Notes under the pieces: generated by a model | What the model was told of the DNA's origin: nothing | Databases searched by the model: none | The model's input: the letters and a program-made list of their open reading frames with translations, nothing else | Position numbers and translations under genes: made by a program | Shown here: piece after piece, positions 49,271 to 59,454 of the stretch | How positions within the stretch are numbered: the first letter of the stretch is position 1 | Layout of the letters: the number at the start of each line of letters is the position of its first letter | Origin: Candidatus Coprousia avicola | GTDB taxonomy: Bacteria; Actinomycetota; Coriobacteriia; Coriobacteriales; Coriobacteriaceae | NCBI GenBank assembly: GCA_018715125.1 | Contig: DVMF01000001.1 | Location: 1-64,000 of the forward strand | Length of the DNA stretch: 64,000 nucleotides | Reading direction: 5' to 3'

Positions 49271-50161
49271 ATGGCAGCAACCGTATACTTCACCCGTGAC
49301 GTTTCTCCCGAGAGCGTGGTGGCGCTCTATCGCAAGCTCGGCATCGAGCTTCCCGGCAAGGTGGCCGTGAAGGTTCACTCCGGCGAGCGCGGCAACCAGA
49401 ATTACCTCACGCCGGCGTTTTGGAAGCCGATGGTGGATGAGGTCCATGGCACCATCGTGGAGTGCAACACCGCCTATGGCGACGCGGCCGGCGGCGTGCG
49501 CGACCATACCGAGGCGCACTGGAAGCTCATGGAGGAGCACGGCTGGACCGCCTCTTTCGACGTCGACATCATGGATGCCGAGGGGCCGGACGTGGTCTGG
49601 CCCGTGAACGGCGGCAAGCAGCTGCATGAGAACCACGTGGGCAAGAACATCGAGCTCTACGACTCGATGCTCGTGCTCGCCCATTTCAAGGGCCATCCCA
49701 TGGGCGGGTACGGCGGAGCTCTGAAGCAGCTCTCCATCGGCTGCGCCAGCAGCGCGGGCAAAGCGCTCATCCACTCCGCCGGCGCGACCGACGACCGCTT
49801 CCAGTGCTGGCAAGACCATGCGAGCAAGACGGCTTTTCCCGAGGCCATGGCTGACGCGGCCATGACCGTGCACCAGCATTTTGCGGGAAACATCGCCTAC
49901 ATCAACGTGATGAAGAATCTCTCGGTCGACTGCGACTGCTGCGAGGTCGCCGAGGACCCGTGCATGGCCGATATCGGCATCCTGGCCTCGACGGACCCGG
50001 TTGCCATCGATCAGGCCTGCATGGACCTCATCATGGCGTCCGAGGACCCGGGCGTCGGTCACTTCATCGAGCGCGTCATCAGCAGAAACGGCGTGCATAC
50101 CATCGCGGCTGCTGCGGCGCTCGGCTTCGGCACGCGCGATTACGAGCTCGTGGAGTGCTAA
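49271..50161 (+). CDS. DUF362-domain protein without ferredoxin motifs
   Basis: VYFTRDVSPESVVALYRKLG...KVAVKVHSGERGNQNYLTPAFWKPMVDE...LAHFKGHPMGGYGGALKQLSIGCASSAGK. Confidence 0.85.
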   Translation: MAATVYFTRDVSPESVVALYRKLGIELPGKVAVKVHSGERGNQNYLTPAFWKPMVDEVHGTIVECNTAYGDAAGGVRDHTEAHWKLMEEHGWTASFDVDIMDAEGPDVVWPVNGGKQLHENHVGKNIELYDSMLVLAHFKGHPMGGYGGALKQLSIGCASSAGKALIHSAGATDDRFQCWQDHASKTAFPEAMADAAMTVHQHFAGNIAYINVMKNLSVDCDCCEVAEDPCMADIGILASTDPVAIDQACMDLIMASEDPGVGHFIERVISRNGVHTIAAAAALGFGTRDYELVEC

Positions 50162-50189
50162 CGCACGGGCGCCCCTCGACGCGGGGCGT

Positions 50190-51806
50190 TTAGGCTAACA
50201 GGTAACGGCGGCGCTTGCTCTGGGCGGGCGCCGTCGCGCGTATATAGCCCGCTTCAAGGAGGCTCCGCATGTCGCGCCTAACGGTCGCGACGTTGATGTC
50301 GAGCTCCTCCGAGATCTCGTTGATGCTTGCGGGGGCGTTGTCCTTTACAAAGTCCAAGATGGATTCCAGCCGCTCTTTGCGTCGCGTGGATCCGTCGAAT
50401 TCGATGGCGGTATGCGTTTCGAGCGCGAGGGATCCGCCGGGAGCATCTGGTGCGATGAGCACGGGGCGATGCGAGGGCTGGCGGGGGACGTTGCCGCTAC
50501 AGGCGGCTGCCTGGCACTTCGCACCGCGCGGGGAGGGCGGCGCCTCGTCTACGCCGGGACGCCATAGGATCACCTTGAATTGATCGATGGATGCGTGGAA
50601 CTCAGGGTCGGCGAGGCCTTGCGCGCGCATGGCGTTGATCATAAACCGGATGCCCGAACCCTGCCGCTCGGCATGCAGGGTGCCGCTCTCGGACGCGGGG
50701 AGCGTCTCGAGTAGGTGCATGAGCGCGCTGTTGCGGCAGCGTGACGTTCCGTTAGCCAAATTATCGAGCGTTTTGCCGCCCCAGAGACCCCCGGGGCTGG
50801 TAATCTCCACCCGGTTGCGGTAGATGTCGACCGAGACGGCTTGTCCCAAAAACATCCCGTGGTATTCACGATGGGCGACGGCGTTGACGATTGCCTCGCG
50901 CAGCACCTCCTCGGGCAGCTCGGGAACATCGTGTCTGCCTACGCCCTCTACGTAGGAGATGACGCGCAGGTTACGCAGCACGGCGCGCACCGCATCGGCA
51001 ATCGCCTCAGGTAGGTTGCCGTCGCAAACGGTGCGGTCGAGAAAACACGGTTGGCCGGGCTCCGCCTTTTCGTATCCGGGATGATGGGCGACATCGATAA
51101 CGAGGGAGGGTAGGTGCTGCTGCGGATACGCTCCCAAGGTGATGAGCCCTGCAAGGCGGACGGTCCCCTGTTTGGTGGTGATGCCGAGACGCTCTAGCGC
51201 TGCCGTCCGGTCGGATATGCCGCGCAGCGCCTTGGTGGAGGCCATCGCGGATAGATACCGCTCGACCGCGTCGGCGTCGAGGTCTTCCTCGTCGGTCTCA
51301 GGTACCGCGTTTCGATCTGCATCTTGAGGGGTCCCCGCGTTTTCAAGCTCAAAGATCTCCGCCCGGGAAAGCAGGAGGTCTTTATCGTCGACGCGCTTAA
51401 AGCTGCCCGAAGCTACGCCGCGCGCCCTGATATAGCAAGGTTTGCGATCGAGGTCGTTTTCGATAATGCGGACGGCGAGGATGGTAGTTCCTTCTACCAT
51501 GATACGCTCCACCTCATAACGCGGTGGATTGGTGAGGCGCGCGCCGGTGGGGCTGCCATCTCCGATGCCTTCGGCAAACTGGTCGATGATGGGAGCTATC
51601 TGGAAAGCGGGGCAGGGCGCGAATCCCTCCCGCTCATCAAGACCGAGCAGGATGAGGCCGCCATGTGTATTGGCAAACGCGCTGACGGATTCCCATAGGT
51701 CGGCGCTTACCCTTTGGGCGCAGGCCTTTGCCTCGCAGTGAGCGTCATCGCCGCCCTGATGGCGCAAGCGCTCGATGGCAGCGCGAACTTCCCCGTGGTC
51801 AATCAT
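50190..51806 (-). CDS. AlbA_2/Schlafen-like ATP-binding transcriptional regulator (RecG-like C-terminal part)
   Basis: ESVSAFANTHGGLILLGLDE...; LPEEVLREAIVNAVAHREYHGMFLGQAVSVDIYRNRVEITSPGGLWGG; C-terminal HTH SINEISEELDINVATVRRDMRSLLEAGYI. Confidence 0.88.
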   Translation of the reverse strand: MIDHGEVRAAIERLRHQGGDDAHCEAKACAQRVSADLWESVSAFANTHGGLILLGLDEREGFAPCPAFQIAPIIDQFAEGIGDGSPTGARLTNPPRYEVERIMVEGTTILAVRIIENDLDRKPCYIRARGVASGSFKRVDDKDLLLSRAEIFELENAGTPQDADRNAVPETDEEDLDADAVERYLSAMASTKALRGISDRTAALERLGITTKQGTVRLAGLITLGAYPQQHLPSLVIDVAHHPGYEKAEPGQPCFLDRTVCDGNLPEAIADAVRAVLRNLRVISYVEGVGRHDVPELPEEVLREAIVNAVAHREYHGMFLGQAVSVDIYRNRVEITSPGGLWGGKTLDNLANGTSRCRNSALMHLLETLPASESGTLHAERQGSGIRFMINAMRAQGLADPEFHASIDQFKVILWRPGVDEAPPSPRGAKCQAAACSGNVPRQPSHRPVLIAPDAPGGSLALETHTAIEFDGSTRRKERLESILDFVKDNAPASINEISEELDINVATVRRDMRSLLEAGYIRATAPAQSKRRRYLLA

Positions 51807-51818
51807 GTCCCTCCTTCC

Positions 51819-51855
51819 GTCACTATCAGTATATATGAGTGACAGTGTCAGTGAC
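51819..51855. promoter_or_regulatory. Repeated GTCACT/AGTGAC motifs upstream of the AlbA_2 regulator
   Basis: gtcact 51819-51824, agtgac 51838-51843, gtgtca, agtgac 51850-51855. Confidence 0.5.
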
Positions 51856-51941
51856 AATATGGTGAACCATGTTAGTTGCGCCGGCTGCGCTGCACCTGCC
51901 CGCGACGGGGGTGCCGTATCGCGGGGTGCGGGTGGGTGGTG

Positions 51942-52832
51942 CTAGGCGCACGAGCCTTTGAGCTCGTGTAGAAACAGCCGCGCGGCATGGGGCAGCGCCA
52001 CGCCGCGTTTCCATGCAACGTCGATAACCGAGGTCGCAGGTGGATAGAGCAGCCGGAAGGCGAGGCCGGTGTCGCCGCCCGTCGCCGTGATGCTCTCGTG
52101 GCTGATCAGGCGGCACATGCCCTCGCGTACAAATACGGCTGCGTTGTAATTAAGGTTGAAGGTGCCGGCGATGTCGAGCTCCGCGGCGTTTTCGCCAAAC
52201 CAGGTGCCGAGGATGCCGGCGGGCGCGTTGTCGCGGCAGAAGCGCTCGGGTAGCAGGATGGGCAGCTCGCAAAGGTCGGCGGGGCCTACGGTCTCTTGGG
52301 CGCAGAGCGGGTCGTCGTCGCGCATGAGTACGCCCCACGCGTCGGTGGGGTGCAGGCGCAGGTGGTCGTAGCGGTCGATATCGGTGTAAGACATGAGGAC
52401 GGCAAAGTCGTCCACCCCGTGCTCGAGGCGTTCGATGACGTCGATGGCGGTGCCGCTGTGCAGATGGAAGCGCACGCCGGGGTACCGGGCGCGAAACGCG
52501 CGGGCGGCGCGGGCGACGACGCTTATCCCCTCGCTCTCGCCTGCGCCGATGTGGATGTCGCCGGCGACGATCTCGTCGGGCTGGGTAAAGTCGGCGGCGG
52601 TCTGATCGGCGAGCCCCACAATCTCCTCGGCGCGTCGGCGCAGGTAGAGACCGCGCTCGGTAGGGGTGACGCTTCGGGCGTGACGCTCGAGGAGCGGCGT
52701 GCCGAGCTCGCGCTCGAGTGCGGCGATTTGGCGCGAAAGCGCCGGTTGGGTTACGTGCAGTACGTCGGCGGCGCGCGACATGGTTCCCTCTTGGCACACG
52801 GTGAGAAAGTAGCGCAGCGTACGGAGTTCCAT
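51942..52832 (-). CDS. LysR-family transcriptional regulator (paralog of 41918-42796)
   Basis: MELRTLRYFLTVCQEGTMSRAADVLHVTQPALSRQIAALERELGTPLLERH. Confidence 0.95.
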   Translation of the reverse strand: MELRTLRYFLTVCQEGTMSRAADVLHVTQPALSRQIAALERELGTPLLERHARSVTPTERGLYLRRRAEEIVGLADQTAADFTQPDEIVAGDIHIGAGESEGISVVARAARAFRARYPGVRFHLHSGTAIDVIERLEHGVDDFAVLMSYTDIDRYDHLRLHPTDAWGVLMRDDDPLCAQETVGPADLCELPILLPERFCRDNAPAGILGTWFGENAAELDIAGTFNLNYNAAVFVREGMCRLISHESITATGGDTGLAFRLLYPPATSVIDVAWKRGVALPHAARLFLHELKGSCA

Positions 52833-52965
52833 GTGGCATTACCTATAACAGCAACTCATAACGGACTATAAAACATAAGCAGTAGTATTCTACCTTGCTG
52901 AGCTGCACAATGGAGCAGACAAACAAAGCGAGCAAGAACGGATTCGTTCAGGGGGGGGGGATACG

Positions 52966-53370
52966 ATGCGCGTCACGGTTGCCATGGACGGTTGCGCGGT
53001 AGCGGGAGAGCTGAACGACACGCTGCCCGCCCGCGCTCTCGCAAAGCTCCTGCCGCTCGACCTCACCTTTACCGGGACGGGCATCGCGCTGTGCGCGCCC
53101 CTGCCGGTCGAGCTCCCCTGCGACGACGCGCTTATCCATTGCGGTTGGCGCGACGGAGACATCAACTACAGCGTGCAGGGCGGGTGGCTCGCCGTGCTCT
53201 GCGGCGACGAGGAAAACTCTGATCGTTACGGCGGTCAGTGCACCATAGGCCATATCGAGGGCTCGCTCGAACGCCTGCGCTGTCTGACGGGCGCGCACGC
53301 CGCCAGAATCGTGCGTGCATCTGGCTCGGCCATGGGGGACGACGGAATGCAACGGGAGGAAACCGCATGA
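52966..53370 (+). CDS. Cyclophilin-like fold protein
   Basis: MRVTVAMDGCAVAGELNDTLPARALAKLLPLDLTFTGTGIAL...; ATGA overlap with next gene. Confidence 0.65.
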   Translation: MRVTVAMDGCAVAGELNDTLPARALAKLLPLDLTFTGTGIALCAPLPVELPCDDALIHCGWRDGDINYSVQGGWLAVLCGDEENSDRYGGQCTIGHIEGSLERLRCLTGAHAARIVRASGSAMGDDGMQREETA

Positions 53371-54341
53371 CAGAGATAGCTTCGACCCTCGGGAGCATGC
53401 TCTCCCTCATCATCGTGACGCTCATGGGCTACATCGCGGCTAAGGTGGGATTTCTAACCGCGGAAATCCGACCCAAGATATCGGGTCTCATCTTCAACAT
53501 CACCCTGCCCTGCACCATTCTCGCGTCGGTGGGGGAGGTCGATCCCGCCACGGGGGCGGACGCCATCACCTGGTCGCTCGTGCTGGGGGCGGCCCTCTTC
53601 TTTGTGATGCTCGCCGCCGGGGCCCTTGCCAACCTCGTGCTGCGCACGCCGCGCGGAGAACGCGCGCTGTACCTCTGGATGAGCGTGCTTACCAATACGG
53701 GTTTCATCGGGTTTGCGGTGCTCGAGTCCATCTTTGGCGGGGCATCGGTGTTCCTTGGGAGCATCTTTATCGCCATCTCCAACGTGTTTATCTATAGCAT
53801 CGGCGTCGCGGTGCTGCGCTCGGGCTCGACGCATGCCGAGAGCTCCGCGCACGGTGGTGCCCGCCGCAGGCGCACCATCGACATCCGCGGCATGCTGAAA
53901 GATATGCTCAACGTGCCGCTCGTGGTGAGCCTGGTTGCCATGGTGATCTTCTTCGCGGGAATCCCCGTGCCCGCGCCCCTCATGCGGGCGGCGGATATGG
54001 CGGGCGGCATTACCTCGCCGCTTGCCATGATGCTCGTGGGCCTCTCCATCGCCGACGCCCATCTGGGCGCCGTGCTCCGGCAGGGGCGTCTCTGGGTCTT
54101 TACGCTCGTCCGATTCCTGCTCGCGCCGCTCGCCGCGTACCTGCTGCTGGCTCCCGTGGTGCCCAGCGGGCTCGCCCTCGGCGTCTTCACGGTCATGCTC
54201 GCCATGCCCACGGGGTCCATGGCGGCGCCCATTGCGGCCACCTATGGGCGGGACGCCGAGCTTCCCGCTCAGGGGACCATCGTCGCCACGCTCGCCTCGT
54301 TTGCCATCGTGCCGGTGCTCATGGTGGTGATGCGCATGTGA
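53367..54341 (+). CDS. Auxin efflux carrier (AEC) family transporter
   Basis: LGSMLSLIIVTLMGYIAAKVGFLTAEIRPKISGLIFNITLPCTILASV...; multiple TM segments. Confidence 0.88.
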   Translation: MTEIASTLGSMLSLIIVTLMGYIAAKVGFLTAEIRPKISGLIFNITLPCTILASVGEVDPATGADAITWSLVLGAALFFVMLAAGALANLVLRTPRGERALYLWMSVLTNTGFIGFAVLESIFGGASVFLGSIFIAISNVFIYSIGVAVLRSGSTHAESSAHGGARRRRTIDIRGMLKDMLNVPLVVSLVAMVIFFAGIPVPAPLMRAADMAGGITSPLAMMLVGLSIADAHLGAVLRQGRLWVFTLVRFLLAPLAAYLLLAPVVPSGLALGVFTVMLAMPTGSMAAPIAATYGRDAELPAQGTIVATLASFAIVPVLMVVMRM

Positions 54342-54495
54342 CGGGACGCTCGCCGCTCCCCAGAGGCCGCCTTGCCTGCGCGGTTGGTTGCGGCGGTGCG
54401 CCTCAGGGGAACGCTTCCCTTGGAGCGGACTCAAGGTTTTATCATGGTTCCCAGGCAGGCCGGCGCCTTCGAATACCGGCAGAATAGGAGCAGAA

Positions 54496-55248
54496 ATGGC
54501 AGTAAAGCAGACAGCCGGGCGCAACCAGCTGGGCGTGGTGGCGCCCAAGTTCGCCGAGCTCAACGACGATGTGCTCTTTGGAGAGGTGTGGGCGCGCGAG
54601 GACAAGCTCCCGCTCAAGATGCGCTCCATCGTGACGGTGGTGACCCTTGTCGCCAAGGGTATGTTCGACAGCTCGTTCGAGCACCATCTCATGACCGCCA
54701 AGGCCAACGGCGTCACGCGCGATGAGATCGCCGAGATTCTCACCCACGAGGCGTTTTACGCCGGCTGGCCCAACGCGTGGGCTGCGTTCCGCATGGTCCT
54801 CAAGGTCTATGGTACCGAGGAGGACGAGGGTGCGCAGGCGAGCTTCAAGCCGATGTTCGGCATGGGCCAGCCCAACGATGCCTTTGCGCAGTATTTCATC
54901 GGCAACTCGTATCTCAACCCGCTGACTTCTGCCGATACCGCGGGCGTGGCGCTCTCCAACGTCACGTTTGAGCCGGGTTGCCGCAACAACTGGCACATCC
55001 ACCATGCCGACAAGGGCGGCGGCCAGGTGCTTATCGTCACCGACGGCCGTGGCTGGTACCAGGAGTGGGGCAAGGAGCCGCAGCTGCTCACCCCCGGCGA
55101 CGTGGTGGTCATCCCCGAGGGCGTCAAGCACTGGCACGGCGCCGCGGCAGACAGCTGGATGAGCCACATCGCCTACGGGGTGCCGGGTGAGAACTGCTCG
55201 AACGAGTGGCTGGAGCCCGTCACCGACGACCAGTATCCGCAGGCATAG
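54496..55248 (+). CDS. Carboxymuconolactone decarboxylase + cupin fusion protein
   Basis: LPLKMRSIVTVVTLVAKGMFDSSFEHHLMTAKANGVTRDEIAEILTHEAFYAGWPNAWAAF; cupin NNWHIHHADKGGGQVLIV...GDVVVIPEGVKHWHGA. Confidence 0.9.
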   Translation: MAVKQTAGRNQLGVVAPKFAELNDDVLFGEVWAREDKLPLKMRSIVTVVTLVAKGMFDSSFEHHLMTAKANGVTRDEIAEILTHEAFYAGWPNAWAAFRMVLKVYGTEEDEGAQASFKPMFGMGQPNDAFAQYFIGNSYLNPLTSADTAGVALSNVTFEPGCRNNWHIHHADKGGGQVLIVTDGRGWYQEWGKEPQLLTPGDVVVIPEGVKHWHGAAADSWMSHIAYGVPGENCSNEWLEPVTDDQYPQA

Positions 55249-55459
55249 ACACGCCGGAGCGGGCGGCGCCGGGCGGGTTTTGGGTAGCCCGCCCCGGTGA
55301 CGGCAGATAAGGGGTGCTCGCTGCATGGCGCGGCGGGCGCCCCGTCGTTTTTGCATGTGTGTGGCCCCTCAGGGCCTTCCCCCTCGGCTTCGGCGGGTAC
55401 GATAGCTGCGCAGACGAGACGAGGGGCCGCACGCGTTGCGGCGTGCGGGAGGCGATTAT

Positions 55460-55759
55460 ATGGCAGAGGCGCAACCGACGGAGGGGACGGCGCGCTACCG
55501 GTTCTTCAACCATGCGGCCTGCGAGTTCTACCCCTGCCACGACATGCCGCCCGAGGACCTCAACTGCCTGTTCTGCTTCTGCCCGCTGTACGCGCTGGGT
55601 CCTGCGTGCGGCGGCGCGTACCGCTACGTGGGGGAGCACCGCGACATCAAGGACTGCAGCGCGTGCACGCTGCCTCATCGGCGCGAGAACTACGACTACC
55701 TGATGAGCCGCTATGCGGAGATACAGAAGCTGGCGGCGCCGCCCGCGGCAGACGCATAG
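55460..55759 (+). CDS. Cysteine-rich small domain protein
   Basis: YRFFNHAACEFYPCHDMPPEDLNCLFCFCPLYALGPACGG...IKDCSACTLPHRRENYDYLM. Confidence 0.85.
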   Translation: MAEAQPTEGTARYRFFNHAACEFYPCHDMPPEDLNCLFCFCPLYALGPACGGAYRYVGEHRDIKDCSACTLPHRRENYDYLMSRYAEIQKLAAPPAADA

Positions 55760-55840
55760 GGGCGCGCCGGCGGGTCGGGCTGGCCTTTGCCCGGGGCGCA
55801 CGACCGGGGTGGTCGCCCAGATGGTGCGCCCACCCAATCG

Positions 55841-56593
55841 CTACATGGTGCCCCGCAGCTTGTTTTTGACGAGGGCGGCGACCTCGCGCAGCACGTTGTT
55901 GGGCAGGTACCACCTGCGTGACGGGGCGGGGATGCCCCAGGCGTGCGCGTAGCCGGCGCGCCGGGCGATAGCGAGGGCGCGATACAGATGGAAGTCATTG
56001 GTGACGATGCCCACGCGTTCGCGCGCGGGGTCGATGAGCTGCCCGGTGCGGGAGAGGTTCTCCGCTGTGGTGGTGGACTGCGCCTCGGCGAGCACGCGGT
56101 CGGCGGCGATGCCGCGGTCGAGGAGCCATGTGCGCATGGCATGTGCCTCGGAGCAGGGTTCGTTCGGCCCCTGGCCGCCGGACACAATCGCCCTCGTGCC
56201 GGGGTGCGCGCACAGGTAGGCGAGGGCGCTCTCGAGGCGGCGACGCAAGGAGCCGGACGGGGTGCCGTCCGCGCGCACTTGGGCGCCGAGCACAATCAGA
56301 TAGGCGAGGTCGTCGGGCGGTTCCCGGTGGGCGAGGGTCATGATGCGCCAGCCGACGGCGCCCACCGCGGCGACGCCGAGGACAAGGGCTGCGGCGACGA
56401 TGCGCTGCACGGCGCGCACGAGAGGCTCGGCATGCGATCCGTCCTGCGCGATGAGGCCCGCTGCGCCCGCGGTAAGCAGGACGGCGGCGAGGGCATACCA
56501 GGCGCGGTAGAACGATGAGCCGGAGCGCAACCGCATGATGCTCGCGCCGTAGAACGCGCACACGGCGCCGGCGCAGATGAGGGCGATGCTCAT
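55841..56593 (-). CDS. YdcF/SanA-like (DUF218) membrane protein
   Basis: DLAYLIVLGAQVRADGTPSGSLRRRLESALAYLCAHPGTRAIVSGGQGPNEPCSEAHAMRTWLLDRGI...FHLYRAL. Confidence 0.9.
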   Translation of the reverse strand: MSIALICAGAVCAFYGASIMRLRSGSSFYRAWYALAAVLLTAGAAGLIAQDGSHAEPLVRAVQRIVAAALVLGVAAVGAVGWRIMTLAHREPPDDLAYLIVLGAQVRADGTPSGSLRRRLESALAYLCAHPGTRAIVSGGQGPNEPCSEAHAMRTWLLDRGIAADRVLAEAQSTTTAENLSRTGQLIDPARERVGIVTNDFHLYRALAIARRAGYAHAWGIPAPSRRWYLPNNVLREVAALVKNKLRGTM

Positions 56594-56807
56594 GGGTTGC
56601 CTCCTTTTGGGGTGCGCGTGCCGGCGGCCGTCGCTCGTGTTTGGGCGGTCCGCGGTTTTGGGGTGCGTGCGTGGCGCCGGCATCGGGGTCACCCTGAGGT
56701 ATACCCCGTGGTCACACTATGCTTACCGGCTATAGCAAGCCATACGATATAGGTCTTTTACATGGAACGAGAGGGCTCCTAGTATAGCTGTCAGAAAGGA
56801 GAATGCC

Positions 56808-57101
56808 ATGGGCGACTTAAGTTCTGACGTCGAGCGCTGCCTCTGCGACTGCGCTTGCGATGCCGAGCGCGTCCAGCGGGCGAAGTGCTCGTGCGAGGAG
56901 GGCCGCGCCCGCGAGGCCAAGCGGGTGCTCCTCTCCGAGCGCCAGCGCCTGCTCGACGAGGTGCACACAAGGCAGCGCGGCATCGATGCCATCGACCATA
57001 TGCTGCATCGGGTGAGTTGCGAATGCGTACCGCGAGGCGCGGGTGCCGCGGGCACGGGCTCTGGCTCCCCTGCGACGGACGAGGTGAGGCGCGATGGATA
57101 G
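56808..57101 (+). CDS. Small Cys-containing hypothetical protein
   Basis: gaaaggagaatgcc RBS; MGDLSSDVERCLCDCACDAERVQRAKCSCEEGRAREAKRVLL...; overlaps the next start. Confidence 0.6.
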   Translation: MGDLSSDVERCLCDCACDAERVQRAKCSCEEGRAREAKRVLLSERQRLLDEVHTRQRGIDAIDHMLHRVSCECVPRGAGAAGTGSGSPATDEVRRDG

Positions 57102-57768
57102 CGCGACGCTCGAGCTCCTCGTCGATGCGCTGCCCAAGATCTTTATCGCGGGCGTGACGGTCACCCTGCCCCTGGCGCTGGTCTCGTTTGCCATCGCGCT
57201 CGTCATCGCGACGGTGGTGGCGCTCATCCAGTACGCCCGCGTGCCGGTGTTGCGCCAGGTGGCGCGCTTCTATATCTGGGTCGTGCGCGGCACCCCGCTT
57301 TTCGTGCAGCTCTACATCGTGTTCTTCGGGCTGCCGGATCTGGGCATCACCCTCGACCCGTTGCCGACGGCGATCCTCGTGCTCTCCATCAACACGGGCG
57401 CCTATTCTGCCGAGACCATGCGCGGCGCGCTCGAGAGCGTTCCGGCGGGCCAGGTGGAGGCGGGCTACTGCGTCGGGATGAGCTATCTGCAGGTCATGCG
57501 GCGCATCGTGCTGCCCCAGGCGCTTCGCACGGCGTTTCCGCCGCTGTCCAACGAGCTCATCTCGCTCGTTAAGGACACGTCGCTAGCCTCGGGCATCATG
57601 GTGACCGAGATGTTCCGCGCCACGCAGGAGATCGTGAGCCGCGAGTGGGTCACCATGCCGCTGTATCTGGAGGTCGCCCTCGTGTACCTCCTGTTCTCGA
57701 CGGTGCTCACGTGGTTGCAGCGCGCAGGTGAGCGCAAGCTCGCCGCGCAGGGTATGGAGAGGGGGTAG
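57094..57768 (+). CDS. Amino-acid ABC transporter permease (His/Glu/Gln family)
   Basis: YIWVVRGTPLFVQLYIVFFGLP...GAYSAETMRGALESVPAGQVEAGYCVGMSYLQVMRRIVLPQALRTAFPPLSNELISLVKDTSL. Confidence 0.95.
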   Translation: MDSATLELLVDALPKIFIAGVTVTLPLALVSFAIALVIATVVALIQYARVPVLRQVARFYIWVVRGTPLFVQLYIVFFGLPDLGITLDPLPTAILVLSINTGAYSAETMRGALESVPAGQVEAGYCVGMSYLQVMRRIVLPQALRTAFPPLSNELISLVKDTSLASGIMVTEMFRATQEIVSREWVTMPLYLEVALVYLLFSTVLTWLQRAGERKLAAQGMERG

Positions 57769-57771
57769 GTC

Positions 57772-58527
57772 ATGGCCGAGATGCTCAGGCTGGAGAACGT
57801 CCACAAGGCGTTTGACCAAACCGAGGTGCTGCACGGCATCGATCTCACGGTTGCCAAGGGAGAGGTCGTAGCGGTGCTCGGCCCCTCGGGGTCGGGTAAG
57901 ACAACGCTTCTGCGCTGCGCGAACTTTCTCGAGCGGGCAGATGCCGGCACGCTCACGCTGGCGGGCGAGACCATCGACCTCGCCCATGCGACGCGGCGGC
58001 AGATCGCGGCGGTGCGCAAGCGGACGGGCTTTGTGTTTCAGGGCTACAACCTCTTTCGCAACCGCACGGTGCTGGGCAACGTGACCGAGGGGCTTATCAT
58101 CGCACGCAAGGTGCCGCGTGCCGAGGCGGAGGCGCGGGCCCGCGAGGCGCTCGCGCATGTGGGCATGGCCGACCGCTGCGATGCCTACCCGGCCGCCCTC
58201 TCCGGCGGCCAGCAGCAGCGCGTCGCCATCGCGCGCGCTCTGGCGACCGCCCCCGAGATCATCTACTTCGACGAGCCCACCTCGGCGCTCGATCCGGAGC
58301 TCACCGGCGAGGTACTCGCCGTCATGCGGCGCCTCGCCGAGGACGGCATGACGATGCTCGTCGTGACGCACGAGATGAGCTTCGCGCGCAATGTGGCCGA
58401 CCGCGTCGTCTTTATGGAGGGCGGCTCCGTGGTGGCCGATGCGCCGGCGCGTGACTTTTTTGAACACCCCGCAAACGACCGCGTGCGCGCATTTCTGCGC
58501 ACGGTCGATGTGACGATGCGGGATTAG
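57772..58527 (+). CDS. Amino-acid ABC transporter ATP-binding protein
   Basis: Walker A GPSGSGKTT, LSGGQQQRVAIARAL, Walker B IIYFDEPTSALDPEL. Confidence 0.96.
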   Translation: MAEMLRLENVHKAFDQTEVLHGIDLTVAKGEVVAVLGPSGSGKTTLLRCANFLERADAGTLTLAGETIDLAHATRRQIAAVRKRTGFVFQGYNLFRNRTVLGNVTEGLIIARKVPRAEAEARAREALAHVGMADRCDAYPAALSGGQQQRVAIARALATAPEIIYFDEPTSALDPELTGEVLAVMRRLAEDGMTMLVVTHEMSFARNVADRVVFMEGGSVVADAPARDFFEHPANDRVRAFLRTVDVTMRD

Positions 58528-58562
58528 GACGCGGGCGGCTGCCCGCAGGAAAGGATTACCTC

Positions 58563-59399
58563 ATGCAGAGCACCATTACTCGTCGTACGCTTCTTACCGG
58601 CGCGGGCGCGCTCGCCGCGCTCGCGGGCCTGGGCCTTGCGGGCTGCAGCGGGCAAGACGCGGGCGCGGGGTCGACCGCTGCGAGCGGCGACTTGCTGGAG
58701 ACTATCCGGGACCGGGGCGAGATGACCTTCGCCACCGAGGGCACGTGGAGCCCGTGGACGTTCCATAACGAGGCCGACGAGCTCACCGGGTTCGACATCG
58801 AGGTGGCGCGCGCCGTCGCCGCCGAGCTCGGCGTCGAGGCGGCGTTTGCCGAGGGCGAGTGGGACGGCCTGCTCGCCGGTCTCGACTCGGGCCGTTTCGA
58901 CACCATGGCAAACGGTGTCAGCGTGACCCCGGAGCGCGAGGAGCAATACGATTTTACCGAGCCCTACGCGTACAACCGCATCGTCGTCATCGCCATGGAG
59001 GACTCCGCCATCGCTTCTCTGGAAGATCTCGACGGCATGCGCACGGCCAACACGCTCGGTTCGAGCTACGCCACGCTCGCGGAGAGCTATGGCGCAACCA
59101 ACACGGGCGTCGACGACTTCAACCAGACCATCGAGCTTCTGGAGCAGGGCCGCATCGACGCCACGCTCAACGACGAGGTCGTGTTCTACGACTACATGAA
59201 TGCGCACCCGGACGCACCGCTCAAGATCGCGGCGGAAAACGCCGAGCCCACGCACGTGGCGTTCCCGCTGCGCAAGGGGGAGGAGACGGCGGCGCTTCGC
59301 GAGGCCATGAACGAGGCTATCGACGCCCTGCGTGCCGACGGCACGCTCGCGAGCCTCTCCAACGAGTTCTTCGGTATCGATATCACGAGCGCTTCTTAA
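58563..59399 (+). CDS. Amino-acid ABC transporter substrate-binding lipoprotein
   Basis: Signal with lipobox LAGLGLAGCSG; GEMTFATEGTWSPWTFHNEADELTGFDIEVARAVAAELGV. Confidence 0.94.
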   Translation: MQSTITRRTLLTGAGALAALAGLGLAGCSGQDAGAGSTAASGDLLETIRDRGEMTFATEGTWSPWTFHNEADELTGFDIEVARAVAAELGVEAAFAEGEWDGLLAGLDSGRFDTMANGVSVTPEREEQYDFTEPYAYNRIVVIAMEDSAIASLEDLDGMRTANTLGSSYATLAESYGATNTGVDDFNQTIELLEQGRIDATLNDEVVFYDYMNAHPDAPLKIAAENAEPTHVAFPLRKGEETAALREAMNEAIDALRADGTLASLSNEFFGIDITSAS

Positions 59400-59454
59400 C
59401 GCGTGTAGCGGTGTAGCGGCGCGTTTGTGGCGTGAGGGGCCGGTGCCGGGTTGC

